From positions 503,501 to 567,500 of the forward strand of contig NZ_KQ130454.1 in NCBI RefSeq assembly GCF_001046635.1: a DNA stretch of 64,000 bases, in the 5' to 3' direction. The position numbers and the translations under genes are program-made. This DNA comes from Novosphingobium barchaimii LL02. GTDB taxonomy: Bacteria > Pseudomonadota > Alphaproteobacteria > Sphingomonadales > Sphingomonadaceae. Below are positions 26,184 through 34,117 of this stretch, in pieces. The notes under the pieces were generated by a model that was not told the DNA's origin, did no database searches, and saw only the letters and a list, made by a program, of their open reading frames with translations. Each line of letters starts with the position of its first letter. The first letter of the stretch is position 1.

Positions 26184-26549
26184 CTAGCGCCCCGCCCAGC
26201 TAAACCTTGGAAAACACGAAAATTTTCTTCGCGCAATTTCGCCGACAGTCAGCGCCCTAAGCCCGTTCTGGTCGAAAAAAGGGTGCTACCCTTCGTCGAC
26301 CAAGGCCAGAGAGCCACGTCAGATCACCGTAAGACTCGCATTCGCGCCGCAATTCAAAAGAATGCGCACGCGCGCGAACATCAAGGAATTTCCCCTTCGT
26401 CAACCACGCATTGTATCCAAGTATAGGACTTAGACACTCTTTTCCTCTATAGCTTATACTCATAGCATCACCCCTAATGCGCAACCATTAAATCTGTGTA
26501 TTTCGCATTCCAGCACAACATTGTGCTGTAAATTCGAAAGTGAATACGA
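26184..26549. other. AT-rich intergenic region after the restriction operon
   Basis: 366 bases, clearly AT-richer than the host DNA, between hsdR and the primase gene. It should contain the end of the restriction transcript and the promoter of the replication gene, but no strong hairpin with a T-run is visible. One weak minus-strand ORF (26257-26463) is listed separately. Confidence 0.4.
26257..26463 (-). CDS. Possible small ORF of unknown function
   Basis: A 68-residue frame starting at ATG 26463 with AGGGG seven bases upstream. The product is basic and aromatic (ILGYNAWLTKGKFLDVRARAH) and matches nothing I recognise. The codon use is not clearly coding and the region is otherwise an AT-rich spacer, so this may be spurious. 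Reported because the ribosome-binding site is good. Confidence 0.2.
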   Translation of the reverse strand: MSISYRGKECLSPILGYNAWLTKGKFLDVRARAHSFELRRECESYGDLTWLSGLGRRRVAPFFRPERA

Positions 26550-28736
26550 ATGATATTTGGCGCGCTAGCTTTGTTATATTGGGCAGTTGGCCTGCCCGTC
26601 ATGCCGCTGCGGGGCCTGACCAAGCGCCCCTTCATATCCAACTGGCAGGAGTTCTGCCACCGCATGCCGTCGATGACCGAACAGGCGGCCTGGATGAGCG
26701 CACACGCAGAGAACAATATCGGCCTGCCGCTTGGCCCGCAATCCGGTCTCTGCATGATCGACATCGACACCGACGACGAGGCGGCAATCGAGGTGATCAA
26801 GTCGGTTTTGCCCGCCAGCCCGTGGGAGCGCCGCGGCAAGAAGGGCATGGCCTTGGCCTATCGGTGGTCCGGCCAGCCGAACTTCAAGATCAAGGGCAGC
26901 AACGGCTCCATGCTCATTGAATGCCTCGGGGCCGGCAATCAGATCGTGCTGCCGCCCTCGATCCATCCGGATACGGGCCTCCCCTACGTGGCGACCGCCC
27001 AGTTGAATGAAGTGCTGGACGACATCCCGGAACTCCCTGCGGAGTTTGAGGCACGCCTTCGCGCAGCCCTTCATGCCTCTGGGCTTACCAGCCCCCCGCG
27101 TGCCCGGACCGCGTCGGGCAAGGTAGCTGATGGCAGCACCAGGGTCGATATTCCCGCTGAGCACGGAATTGCGCGGTTTCTAGCTGTCGCCCTTCAGGCT
27201 GCCTGCAACGAAATTCTGACGCAAACGGAAGGCGGCCGCAATACCACGCTGTTTGGCCAAGCAAAGGATCTGGCTCGCCATGTTGCGGCAGCTGAAGTCG
27301 AATGGGAGCCGTTCGCAGTGACGCTCGCTGAAGTTGGTCTTGCAGTCGGTTTGACGCCCGATGAGGTGCCGGCCTCGATCGACAGCGGCTGGAAGGCCGG
27401 ATCGCTCGAACCCACGGCCTGGATCCCGATCGCGGCTCAGTATGTCTACACTGGCAATCAGGATCGGATGTTTCACCCGGCATCGGGAGATTATCTTACG
27501 CAGAGCGGCTTCAATGGCATGCATGGTCGGGTACATGAAAGCCGTGAAGGCTTCTCGACCTTCCTGATGAATGGCGGGTTCGTAACCAAGGTCAGCGACA
27601 TTACCTACGATCCGATGGCTCCGACCGGCGTGATCCTCGGTGACGGACACTCGTACTACAACATATATCGCCCGTCGGGTGTCATGCCGACGCAGGGCGA
27701 AGCTCAGCCGTTCGTCGATTTCCTTGAGTTCCTGGTTCCTGAAGCGGCGGAACGGTCGCATCTTCTCAAGGTGATGGCACACACGGTCCGTGAGCCCGGT
27801 GAGCGGATCAGGCATGCGACCATCCTTCGCACCCGCAACCAGGGCGTAGGGAAGTCCATGTTGATCGACATTTGGCGACAGCTGGTAGGGGGCCACAATT
27901 TCCGGGAGACGTCCTCCCGGGAAATGCAGGGAAATTTCGAAGGCTGGCTCAAGGAGAACACGCTCCTGTACTGCCCGGAACTGAACATCGGGCACGGGCT
28001 GTCGACCTATAACGACCTCAAGGAACTGATCACTGCTGACAGCCTGATGATCAACGAGAAGCACCTGAAGCCCCGCCGGTGGCAGATTTACTCGACGATG
28101 GTGTTCACGACCAACCTGGCGGTGCCCCTGTTGATCGAGGCGGACGACCGAAGGATTTTCTTCATCGACAGTCCGGCCGTAGCACGTGCACCGAGTTATT
28201 ACGCTGGCTTGGCCAACTGGTTTAAGGCGAACATTGGTACTGTCCGCGCGTATCTGGACACCGTCGATCTGGCTGATTTCAACCCGTGGGCGCCGGCGCC
28301 GATGACCGAAGCCAAGAAGCGGCTGATCAATCGCAGTGCTACTCCGCTGGTACAGGACGTTGCTTTTGCGATCCGTGAGCGAAGGGGAACTCTGGACCGT
28401 GACGTAGTGACGCTGGATGAAATCACTTTTGCGCTGAGCGACCATGGAAAGGTCTCCCCTCGAGTGCTTGGTGCTGCCCTAAAAGAACTGGGTGCCCACC
28501 CCCTCGGCCAGCAGCGTATCCGCGACGGACGCCAGAGTCTGTGGATCATCCGCAATGTCGATCTCTGGATGTCTTGGACGTCGGCGGAACGGATTGAGGA
28601 GTATCAGCGTAGGACGGGCACGTTTGCCAATCTCGACGAGACCGAGGTGGCCCTGCGACTTGCTGGCCGTTTGAATGAGCCCGAACCGCTGTCGGCAATT
28701 GACCAACAGGCATCGGCGATCTGGATTTTCGCGTAA
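26550..28736 (+). CDS. Primase-polymerase/SF3-type helicase replication protein (P4-alpha/D5-like)
   Basis: A 728-residue replication protein with two parts. Residues 1-180 are a primase-polymerase (AEP) domain: the N-terminal strand AVGLPVMPLR with KRPF, the metal-binding Asp71-x-Asp73 in CMIDIDTDD and the later LPPSIHPDTG with its active-site histidine. Residues about 380-620 form a D5/DUF5906-like helicase with Walker A NQGVGKS (Lys435), Walker B-like LLYCPELN and the sensor segment MVFTTNLAVPL. Such proteins replicate P4-type satellites and similar elements after excision. ATG 26550 keeps the complete first strand of the primase fold. Expressed on its own; a palindrome and repeats follow. 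Confidence 0.85.
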   Translation: MIFGALALLYWAVGLPVMPLRGLTKRPFISNWQEFCHRMPSMTEQAAWMSAHAENNIGLPLGPQSGLCMIDIDTDDEAAIEVIKSVLPASPWERRGKKGMALAYRWSGQPNFKIKGSNGSMLIECLGAGNQIVLPPSIHPDTGLPYVATAQLNEVLDDIPELPAEFEARLRAALHASGLTSPPRARTASGKVADGSTRVDIPAEHGIARFLAVALQAACNEILTQTEGGRNTTLFGQAKDLARHVAAAEVEWEPFAVTLAEVGLAVGLTPDEVPASIDSGWKAGSLEPTAWIPIAAQYVYTGNQDRMFHPASGDYLTQSGFNGMHGRVHESREGFSTFLMNGGFVTKVSDITYDPMAPTGVILGDGHSYYNIYRPSGVMPTQGEAQPFVDFLEFLVPEAAERSHLLKVMAHTVREPGERIRHATILRTRNQGVGKSMLIDIWRQLVGGHNFRETSSREMQGNFEGWLKENTLLYCPELNIGHGLSTYNDLKELITADSLMINEKHLKPRRWQIYSTMVFTTNLAVPLLIEADDRRIFFIDSPAVARAPSYYAGLANWFKANIGTVRAYLDTVDLADFNPWAPAPMTEAKKRLINRSATPLVQDVAFAIRERRGTLDRDVVTLDEITFALSDHGKVSPRVLGAALKELGAHPLGQQRIRDGRQSLWIIRNVDLWMSWTSAERIEEYQRRTGTFANLDETEVALRLAGRLNEPEPLSAIDQQASAIWIFA

Positions 28737-29059
28737 ATTTATCGCCTCCGTTGTCTGTCTGTCTACCATCACCGGTGATGCTGCAGCCGTCGGCGTATGT
28801 TCACGACCTTCTATTTCTCGTTCTGTTTTCTTTAATCTCTCATAAAACTAAAATGATCATAGACAGTCAGACAGCAGGGGTGGCACTCCCAGCACCTCTG
28901 CGAGACTGAAATTCTGTCCCTAGTCATAGCTATAGTGCAAAAAATTCCGCTCGGTAGGTTGCGCGCCGACTCGCGGACTCTTACGTACATCAACGACCCG
29001 ACCGGAGGCGGCAACCTCCAGCCGGGTCTAACCATCAACCGTCCGTAGGAGACGACTCA
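28737..29059. other. Non-coding region after the primase: candidate origin or operator
   Basis: No gene. It holds a perfect 14-bp palindrome CATCACCGGTGATG (28767-28780), an AT-rich stretch (about 28800-28860) flanked by inverted repeats (TGTCTGTCTGTCT near 28752-28764 and AGACAGTCAGACAG at 28861-28874), and a leader hairpin (GACCCG/CGGGTC with inner GGAGG/CCTCC, 28995-29028) just before the next gene. An AT-rich core between inverted repeats beside a primase-helicase gene fits a replication origin, but this is inference. Confidence 0.45.
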
Positions 29060-29344
29060 ATGGCTGATACGCCGACTAGCAGCGTGGCCCGCATCTGGGC
29101 CAGCGCGACCACCAATATCGACAACCTTCATCAACAGCTTGGTTCCGAACCCGCTGACCGGCGCGCTCTGGAAGAGCGCCTTGCAGCCTCCGAAGAGCAC
29201 CTCCTTGGCCTTCGCGCTCCGGACATCACCGGCGTGATCCGCAAGCTCGATACGCTGTGGCAGCAGCAGCTTCACGGCTTGGACGGCGTGTCCCGCCAGA
29301 AGCTGATGGTCATCCAAGACCTTCGCCGCCTGACCATCGCGTAA
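29060..29344 (+). CDS. Unknown small protein, predicted alpha-helical
   Basis: 94 residues, start ATG 29060 with AGGAG at good spacing. The sequence is helix-rich and amphipathic (ADRRALEERLAASEEHLLGLR, with LDTLWQQQL), without cysteines, signal peptide or membrane segment, so a small coiled-coil or adaptor is likely. I do not recognise a family. It sits in the island between the replication gene and the regulator/integrase module with another unknown gene 82 bases downstream; the pair may be co-transcribed. Confidence 0.6.
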   Translation: MADTPTSSVARIWASATTNIDNLHQQLGSEPADRRALEERLAASEEHLLGLRAPDITGVIRKLDTLWQQQLHGLDGVSRQKLMVIQDLRRLTIA

Positions 29345-29426
29345 CTGACGACTCTCAAGCCGAGCAGAACTGGGACTGGCGCCGCGAAGCGTGCGCTGCC
29401 CTCCTGCGCTGTGTGAAGGACCCGAA

Positions 29427-29867
29427 ATGCAAATCCCCAATTACCTGACCTATGAACTTGTTCGCCGCCTTAGCCATGACGCGCCGCAGAAGGAGACCGC
29501 TGATCTGCTCAGGGCCCTCGGGATCGCCACCGACGAGCCTGGGCCTGCTCCGGATTTCGATGCCATGGCGGAAGGATACGAAGGTACCTGCCAGACCGGC
29601 TCGTTCATCCTTGAGGGAACTCTCGATTTCATCGGACACAAGGTGCCGGTCCACTTCCGCATCAGCTACGCAGGCCCTGTGGACGGCGACGCGCCGTGGG
29701 ATATGATGAAGGGACCGACGATGACCGTGGACCTGCTGTCCTGGTCCGAAGGCCTTTCCGCTGAAGCGCATTGGGTTCCGGTCGGCCCGGGTCTGCTGAG
29801 CGACCGGATGGTCGAGGACATCTGGCCTGCCATCTCGCTTCATGCAAGCCAACAGGAAAATGCCTAG
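29427..29867 (+). CDS. Unknown acidic protein
   Basis: 146 residues from ATG 29427, preceded by GAAGGA at six bases; the longer frame from 29391 has no such signal. The product is acidic with an alternating beta pattern in the middle (GSFILEGTLDFIGHKVPVHFRISY) and ends in helices. No cysteine cluster, signal peptide or known catalytic motif is visible and I do not recognise the family. Its position among satellite-type genes suggests an element-specific role such as regulation or host interference, which cannot be assigned. Confidence 0.6.
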   Translation: MQIPNYLTYELVRRLSHDAPQKETADLLRALGIATDEPGPAPDFDAMAEGYEGTCQTGSFILEGTLDFIGHKVPVHFRISYAGPVDGDAPWDMMKGPTMTVDLLSWSEGLSAEAHWVPVGPGLLSDRMVEDIWPAISLHASQQENA

Positions 29868-29964
29868 AAATCTAGGCCTTAGTCCAAGACTTACACCATC
29901 AAGGCGTTTGGCAAGGCGTCAACCCGCATATACGACCGACCTCCCAAACACGTTGGAGGTTATC

Positions 29965-30144
29965 TTGGAAACGATCCAGTACTACACCGTTAATCAGGTC
30001 TGCTCGATGCTGAGCATCGGGCGTACCAAACTATACGACCTGATGAATGCAGGCGATCTGCAGTCCATCACCATCGGCAGCGCGCGACGTATTCCGCACT
30101 CGGAGCTGCTCCGCTTCCGCGAAGCCCAACCCCTAGCTGCTTGA
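29965..30144 (+). CDS. AlpA/MerR-like helix-turn-helix regulator (possible excisionase)
   Basis: 59 residues from a TTG at 29965, selected because GGAGG stands five bases before it; the open frame extends upstream without support. The sequence YYTVNQVCSMLSIGRTKLYDLM, a helix-turn-helix, then ITIGSARRIPHSELLRF, a wing, is the HTH_17/AlpA pattern. Small proteins of this kind next to an integrase act as excisionase or activator of the integrase gene. It lies 150 bases before the integrase start, on the same strand. Confidence 0.75.
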   Translation: METIQYYTVNQVCSMLSIGRTKLYDLMNAGDLQSITIGSARRIPHSELLRFREAQPLAA

Positions 30145-30295
30145 TCGCCAGCTCCAAATCTAGTTCTCGTTCTTCATTCTCAAATCGTTGATCTCGCTGC
30201 TCGTGGCGAGGTGGTTCGGGCCGCAGCGCCCCACACCACCTGCGCCAGTCGTCGGCAGCACCTCCACCCAGAATATACCTGATGGCAGGACAACG

Positions 30296-31483
30296 ATGCC
30301 CCTTACGAACGCTACGATTAAGAATGCCAAGCCTCGCGAGAAGGATTGGAAGCTGAAGGACGAGAAGGGCCTCTACGTCCTCATCACGACGAAAGGCTCC
30401 AAGCTCTGGCGCCTGAAACTGCGCCCCAATGGAGTCGAGAAAAAGCTCAGCTTCGGAGCTTGGCCCGACGTCTCGCTCAAAGAGGCACGTGAATTGCGAG
30501 ATGAAGCGCGCGCAGCAGTGCAGGAGGGCCGCGACCCCTCGCGCGAGCGGAAAAAGGCGAAATGCGACGCACGGCGTGAGGCTGCTCACACCTTTGGCGC
30601 GGTCGCGGACGAGTTTCTCGCGAAACGCCGGAACGACGGCCTTGCAGAAACCACGCTGAAGAAAAAGGTCTGGCTGCTCGACCAGCTCAAATCGTCCATT
30701 GGAAATGCACCTGTGGCCGATGTTTCTGTGCCCGAACTGCTCGCGGCGATCCGGCTTGTCGAAAAAGAGGGAAAACGCGAGACAGCAAGGCGGCTGCGAT
30801 CTATCGCGGGTGAGGTATTCAGCTACGCCATCGCCACGGGGCGTGCCGCTGCCAATCCGGCCGCGACGTTGCGCGGCGCGCTGCTAACACCTCAAGTCAC
30901 GCATATGCCGGCCGTCGTCGAAGTCGATCAGGCCAAGGCGCTTATGCGCGCCATCGACGATTGCACCGGCTACCCGTCCACGCTTGCAGCCCTTCGGATT
31001 TCCCCGCACCTGTTCCAGCGACCGGGCGAGATCAGGCAAATGAAGTGGGACGACCTCAAGCTCTCGGAGGCCCGGTGGACTCCTCAGATCGAGGACATGA
31101 AAATGCGCAAGCGGCATGAGGTTCCGCTTTCGAGGCAGGCGATTATCATTATCAGAGAGATGGCCGCGTTGCGGAATGGACCGTATGTGTTTCCCGCATT
31201 TCACACTGGCCGTCGTCCGATTTCCGAGAACACCGTCAATGGTGCCCTTCGCCGGATTGGGTACAAAGGCAAAATGACGGCCCATGGCTTTCGCTCGATG
31301 GCCAGCACTCTGTTGAACGAGTCGAGCAAATGGAACCCGGATGCGATCGAAGCCGCACTCTCTCACAAAGTGGGGAACACGATCCGCGCCACCTACAATC
31401 GTGGCGCGTATTGGAACGAGCGCGTTGAGATGATGCAGTGGTGGAGCGACTGGCTCGACGAACTCAAGGCGGGAGCGCGCTGA
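30296..31483 (+). CDS. int: P4-type tyrosine-recombinase integrase
   Basis: 395 residues. N-terminal DUF4102-like arm-binding domain (LTNATIKNAKPREKDWKLKD, LRPNGVEKKLSFGAWPDVSL), a SAM-like core-binding domain (about 95-180), and a catalytic domain with Arg242 (QRPGEIR), Lys272, His330-x-x-Arg333 (HGFR), His357 and the nucleophile Tyr367 (RATYNRGAY). All catalytic residues are present, so the enzyme should be active. ATG 30296 has AGGA at five bases; the frame reaches back to 30188 without support. It lies 149 bases from the tRNA-Leu attachment site, on the opposite strand to the tRNA. Confidence 0.92.
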   Translation: MPLTNATIKNAKPREKDWKLKDEKGLYVLITTKGSKLWRLKLRPNGVEKKLSFGAWPDVSLKEARELRDEARAAVQEGRDPSRERKKAKCDARREAAHTFGAVADEFLAKRRNDGLAETTLKKKVWLLDQLKSSIGNAPVADVSVPELLAAIRLVEKEGKRETARRLRSIAGEVFSYAIATGRAAANPAATLRGALLTPQVTHMPAVVEVDQAKALMRAIDDCTGYPSTLAALRISPHLFQRPGEIRQMKWDDLKLSEARWTPQIEDMKMRKRHEVPLSRQAIIIIREMAALRNGPYVFPAFHTGRRPISENTVNGALRRIGYKGKMTAHGFRSMASTLLNESSKWNPDAIEAALSHKVGNTIRATYNRGAYWNERVEMMQWWSDWLDELKAGAR

Positions 31484-31487
31484 TCAC

Positions 31488-31519
31488 AGGCCCCTTTCGA
31501 GGCCCCCAAAAGGCCCCCA
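31488..31519. repeat. Right-end GGCCCC arm-type repeats
   Basis: Three closely spaced AGGCCCC-type units, ending AAAAGGCCCCCA, occur here. The left end of the island has the closest match at 15711-15732. Repeats shared by both ends of an integrating element and absent elsewhere nearby are candidate integrase arm-binding sites. Confidence 0.5.
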
Positions 31520-31543
31520 TGTGGTCGCGGCTGGGGGCCTTTA
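31511..31543 (+). terminator. Terminator after the integrase
   Basis: Eight-base stem AGGCCCCC (31511-31518) with GGGGGCCT (31533-31540), loop of 14, followed by TTTAT. It lies 28 bases after the integrase stop and overlaps the arm-type repeats. Confidence 0.6.
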
Positions 31544-31571
31544 TGGGCGAACACCGACGGATGCCATATAA

Positions 31572-31601
31572 GCAAAAAGCCCCGGTTTCCCGGGGCTTTC
31601 G
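31572..31601 (-). terminator. tRNA-Leu terminator, right copy
   Basis: Same 30 bases as 15577-15606. Read on the minus strand it forms a GC-rich ten-base stem ending in a T-run, about 30 bases downstream of the tRNA 3' end. This copy probably came with the element as part of its attachment region and now terminates the tRNA transcript. Confidence 0.8.
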
Positions 31602-31631
31602 GCTATTTACGGCCACCTCCGAAAAGGTGAA

Positions 31632-31647
31632 TGGTGCCCAGAAGAGG
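31632..31647. other. Right attachment site (attR core) within tRNA-Leu 3' end
   Basis: TGGTGCCCAGAAGAGG, identical to 15636-15651. It covers the CCA end, discriminator base and the acceptor 3' strand of the tRNA, so integration leaves the tRNA intact. Confidence 0.88.
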
Positions 31648-31718
31648 ACTCGAACCTCCACGCCCTTGCGAGCGCCAGCACCTGAAGCTGGTGCGTCTAC
31701 CAATTCCGCCATCTGGGC
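31632..31718 (-). tRNA. tRNA-Leu (anticodon CAG)
   Basis: 87 bases including the encoded CCA. Acceptor stem GCCCAGA/TCTGGGC, the D-arm GGAATTGGTAGACGC, the anticodon stem CCAGC/GCTGG with loop TTCAGGT (anticodon at 31682-31684), a long variable arm as expected for leucine tRNA, and the T-arm GAGGTTCGAGTCCTC. Its 3' end is the island attachment site. A promoter with a perfect TTGACA lies 40-75 bases upstream. Confidence 0.95.
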
Positions 31719-31764
31719 ACTGTTTGGCAGGTTCGGATCACCGTTCCCGCCGGGTAGGAGGGCG

Positions 31765-31793
31765 CCTCTACGCAGCGCTCGCAGGGTTGTCAA
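31765..31793 (-). promoter_or_regulatory. Sigma-70-type promoter of tRNA-Leu
   Basis: On the minus strand TTGACA (31788-31793), a 17-base spacer and TAGAGG (31765-31770). Predicted transcript start about 40 bases before the mature tRNA. Confidence 0.65.
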
Positions 31794-31955
31794 CACCGCG
31801 AAGTGCAACAATTTTCGTTCGAGCGGATTGCCATGGTTGGAGGGGCTGGATCAACTGTCCGGTTGCCCCTTTCCCGGCCTTGTGGCAGGGGCGCTTGGAT
31901 ATGCTGCCGCGCGGGAAAGTGGCCCCGCTCGGCGATGGAAGGACCGTACCTGACC

Positions 31956-32912
31956 ATGAGCCTCTCCGATTCTCTCTCCGGCAAGATCGTAACCGTCCTT
32001 GGCGGCAGTGGCTTCGTCGGCCGTCACCTTGCGCAGGAACTGCTTGCGCGCGGGGCTCGCCTGCGAATCGCCAGCCGCCACCCCAAAAAAGCCTTCGCGA
32101 TCAAGCCCCTGGGCAACCTGGGCCAGGTCCAGCTGGTCGGCGTCGATGTGACAAGGACCGAATCGCTCGCTGCCGTGCTGGCCGGTTCGGACGCGGTTGT
32201 TAACCTCGTGGGCGCCTTTGGCGGCAATCTCGATGCGCTGCAGGGCAAGGGCGCTGGCACCATCGCCGCCGCCGCCAGGGCCGCTGGCGTCGCCGCCTTC
32301 GTGCATGTCTCGGCGATCGGCGCGGATGCCGGCTCGGACATCGACTATGCGCGCACCAAGGGCGAAGGCGAAGCGGCCGTTCGCGCGGCCTTTGCAGAGG
32401 CGGCGATCGTGCGCCCCTCGCTGATGTTCGGTCCCGACGACAAGTTCGTGATGATGTTCGGCGAACTGATCTCGCGCCTGCCCGCACTGCCCGTCTTCGC
32501 TCCTGAGGCGAAGCTGCAGCCGGTATTCGTGGACGACGTGGCCGAGGCCATCGCCAACATCCTGGCCGATCCGCAGGCGCATGGCGGCAAGACATTCGAA
32601 CTCGCCGGACCCGAAGTCATCACAATGCTGGACTTCAACCAGCGCCTCGCCGCCGCCCAGGCCCGCTCGCGCACCTTCATCGAACTTCCCGATGGCATCT
32701 CCGGCCTGATCGCCAGCGCCACCGGCTGGCTGCCCGGCGCGCCGATCAGTTCCGACCAGTTCAAGCTGCTCAAGGCCGGCAGCGTCGCCAGCGGCTCCCA
32801 GCCCGGCATCGCCGATCTGGGCGTGACGGCGCGCCCGCTGGGCCTGTTCCTCGACCGCTGGATGACCCAGTTCCGCAAGCACGGCCGCTTCGGCGCCAAG
32901 CACGCGGCCTGA
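31956..32912 (+). CDS. Complex I NDUFA9-like NAD(P)-binding protein
   Basis: A 318-residue atypical short-chain dehydrogenase: Rossmann motif GGSGFVGRHLA at the N terminus, then VNLVGAFGG, VHVSAIGAD with the variant active-site region DYARTKGEGE, and VRPSLMFGPDDKF. This is the profile of NDUFA9-type proteins associated with respiratory complex I or ubiquinone synthesis in alphaproteobacteria. ATG 31956 starts right at the dinucleotide fold; GGAAGGA is eleven bases upstream, slightly far. It is the first host gene to the right of the island, beyond tRNA-Leu, and reads away from the tRNA. A GC-rich hairpin (32915-32939) follows. Confidence 0.82.
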   Translation: MSLSDSLSGKIVTVLGGSGFVGRHLAQELLARGARLRIASRHPKKAFAIKPLGNLGQVQLVGVDVTRTESLAAVLAGSDAVVNLVGAFGGNLDALQGKGAGTIAAAARAAGVAAFVHVSAIGADAGSDIDYARTKGEGEAAVRAAFAEAAIVRPSLMFGPDDKFVMMFGELISRLPALPVFAPEAKLQPVFVDDVAEAIANILADPQAHGGKTFELAGPEVITMLDFNQRLAAAQARSRTFIELPDGISGLIASATGWLPGAPISSDQFKLLKAGSVASGSQPGIADLGVTARPLGLFLDRWMTQFRKHGRFGAKHAA

Positions 32913-32914
32913 AA

Positions 32915-32939
32915 CGCCCCCCGCCTCATGGCGGGGGCG
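32915..32939 (+). terminator. GC-rich hairpin after the NDUFA9-like gene
   Basis: Stem of about ten pairs, GCCCCCCGCC with GGCGGGGGC and a four-base loop, directly after the stop codon. No T-run follows, so termination may be weak. Confidence 0.45.
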
Positions 32940-33107
32940 GCGCACACTCATGCACATGACGGCGCGGCGCGGGTAGCCGGCACCCGTGCCAACCTTGCCA
33001 CCGCTGCGTCCGCTGTACCGCAGCGGCAGGAACCTCGCGGGTCGGCGGGGCATTGTCTCTATGCGAAGGGCCGGTTTTTCCAGGCCTGCAGATAGTGGAG
33101 CATTCCC

Positions 33108-33380
33108 GTGACCAGCCCGTCCACGCAATCGACCGATGACGAAACCGCCTGGGCGACAGCCTCCGGCACGATCCGCAAGGGCATGAAGGTGCTTGGCCCG
33201 GACGGCGCCCTGCTCGGCACCGTGGAGAGACTGCAGGGCGAGGAGGTGATCCTGGCCGAGCATGGGCCGGACGAGCGTGCCAGCTTCATTGCCGTGACCC
33301 AGATCGACGGCGTAAGCGACGATACCGTGCTGCTGTCCGATCGCGGCGACGCCACTTTCGGCGTCGGCGCCGAGCCGTGA
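33108..33380 (+). CDS. DUF2171 domain protein
   Basis: 90 residues. The core GTIRKGMKVLGPDGALLGTV followed by EEVILAE is the DUF2171 (PRC-barrel-like) pattern. GTG 33108 has GGAG six bases before it. The function of the family is unknown; members are small, soluble and often stress-linked in sphingomonads. A second DUF2171 gene follows 108 bases later on the same strand, so this looks like a tandem duplicate pair that has diverged. Confidence 0.75.
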   Translation: MTSPSTQSTDDETAWATASGTIRKGMKVLGPDGALLGTVERLQGEEVILAEHGPDERASFIAVTQIDGVSDDTVLLSDRGDATFGVGAEP

Positions 33381-33488
33381 AGCAGACAACTCCACGAGAC
33401 GTTGTCCGCCCGCGATGAACGCCGGAACGATCGCATCGGCCCGCCCGTTTCACTCTCATACCCCTACCGAGAGAATGGAGAAGACCCG

Positions 33489-33716
33489 ATGTTCGAGAAG
33501 CTCCGCATCCGTGAACACATGGAAGTCACCACCAGCACAGGGCAGCACGTCGGCACCGTCGACGAAGTCAAGGACGACCAGATCAAGCTGACGCGTACTG
33601 ACAGTTCAGACGGCGCGCACCACTTCATCGCGTTCGAAAATGTCGACAAGATCGAGGAGAATCGCGTCTACCTGAAGCAGGGCACGCCCATCCCCATGGG
33701 CGTCGGCGCGAACTGA
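33489..33716 (+). CDS. DUF2171 domain protein (second copy)
   Basis: 75 residues: LRIREHMEVTTSTGQHVGTV then DDQIKLTRTD, HFIAFENVDKIEENRVYL, the DUF2171 pattern with almost no flanking sequence. ATG 33489 was chosen because GGAG stands upstream and the frame to 33402 adds unlikely sequence. Paralogue of the preceding gene. Function unknown. A strong terminator follows. Confidence 0.75.
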   Translation: MFEKLRIREHMEVTTSTGQHVGTVDEVKDDQIKLTRTDSSDGAHHFIAFENVDKIEENRVYLKQGTPIPMGVGAN

Positions 33717-34117
33717 CGAACAAGCCACCGAAGACGATCGGGGCGGCGCCCCCCTACAGGTCGCCCCATTCGTAAAAGCCCCGGCTTCCCTTCCAGGGAC
33801 GTCGGGGCTTTTCTTGTCGCCGCCGTTCAGCTGCGTCCCGCCTGCTGGCTGCTGCGGAAATTGGCGGGGGATTTGCGCAAGCGCGGTTCCACCAGCGCGG
33901 CCCGCGATTCGGGATTCTTGCCCCCGACCCGCCGCGTTTCATGTTTCAGGCGGCGGCCTTCTGACCCGCTAGCCGCTGCGATCAGTAGTGATCGCTGGGA
34001 ACATCGTTCGGAATTGTCTGTTCAGCTTGGTGGAAGCACAGCTGAACCGAATCGCATTGTCGGATCGTCAAGGCTCGGCTTGGTCCATTACGGTTTGTTG
34101 CCAATAAGGAGAATTCC
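33717..34117. other. Intergenic region with terminator and an inverted repeat
   Basis: About 400 bases without a convincing gene. It includes the terminator at 33774-33813 and an inverted repeat TTCAGCT/AGCTGAA (34021-34027 with 34040-34046) in the probable promoter zone of the lipoprotein gene. Confidence 0.4.
33774..33813 (+). terminator. Terminator after the DUF2171 pair
   Basis: AAAAGCCCC (33774-33782) pairs with GGGGCTTTT (33804-33812), flanked by A and T tracts, so it can work in both directions. Confidence 0.8.

Larger units (their letters stand above)
15636..31647. mobile_element. 16-kb integrative genomic island at tRNA-Leu(CAG)
   Basis: Bounded by matching 16-bp att cores. A P4-type tyrosine integrase lies immediately inside the right end, beside the tRNA. 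Cargo in order: an AbiF-like HEPN gene with ncRNA, a type I restriction operon with two extra nuclease genes, a primase-polymerase/helicase, two small unknown genes and an AlpA-like regulator. No capsid, terminase, relaxase or conjugation genes are present, so it is not a complete phage or ICE; the replication gene and integrase type resemble P4-like satellites. Parts of the cargo (hsdS target domain, 26.2-26.5 kb, 28.8 kb) are visibly richer in A+T than the host genes. Confidence 0.85.
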
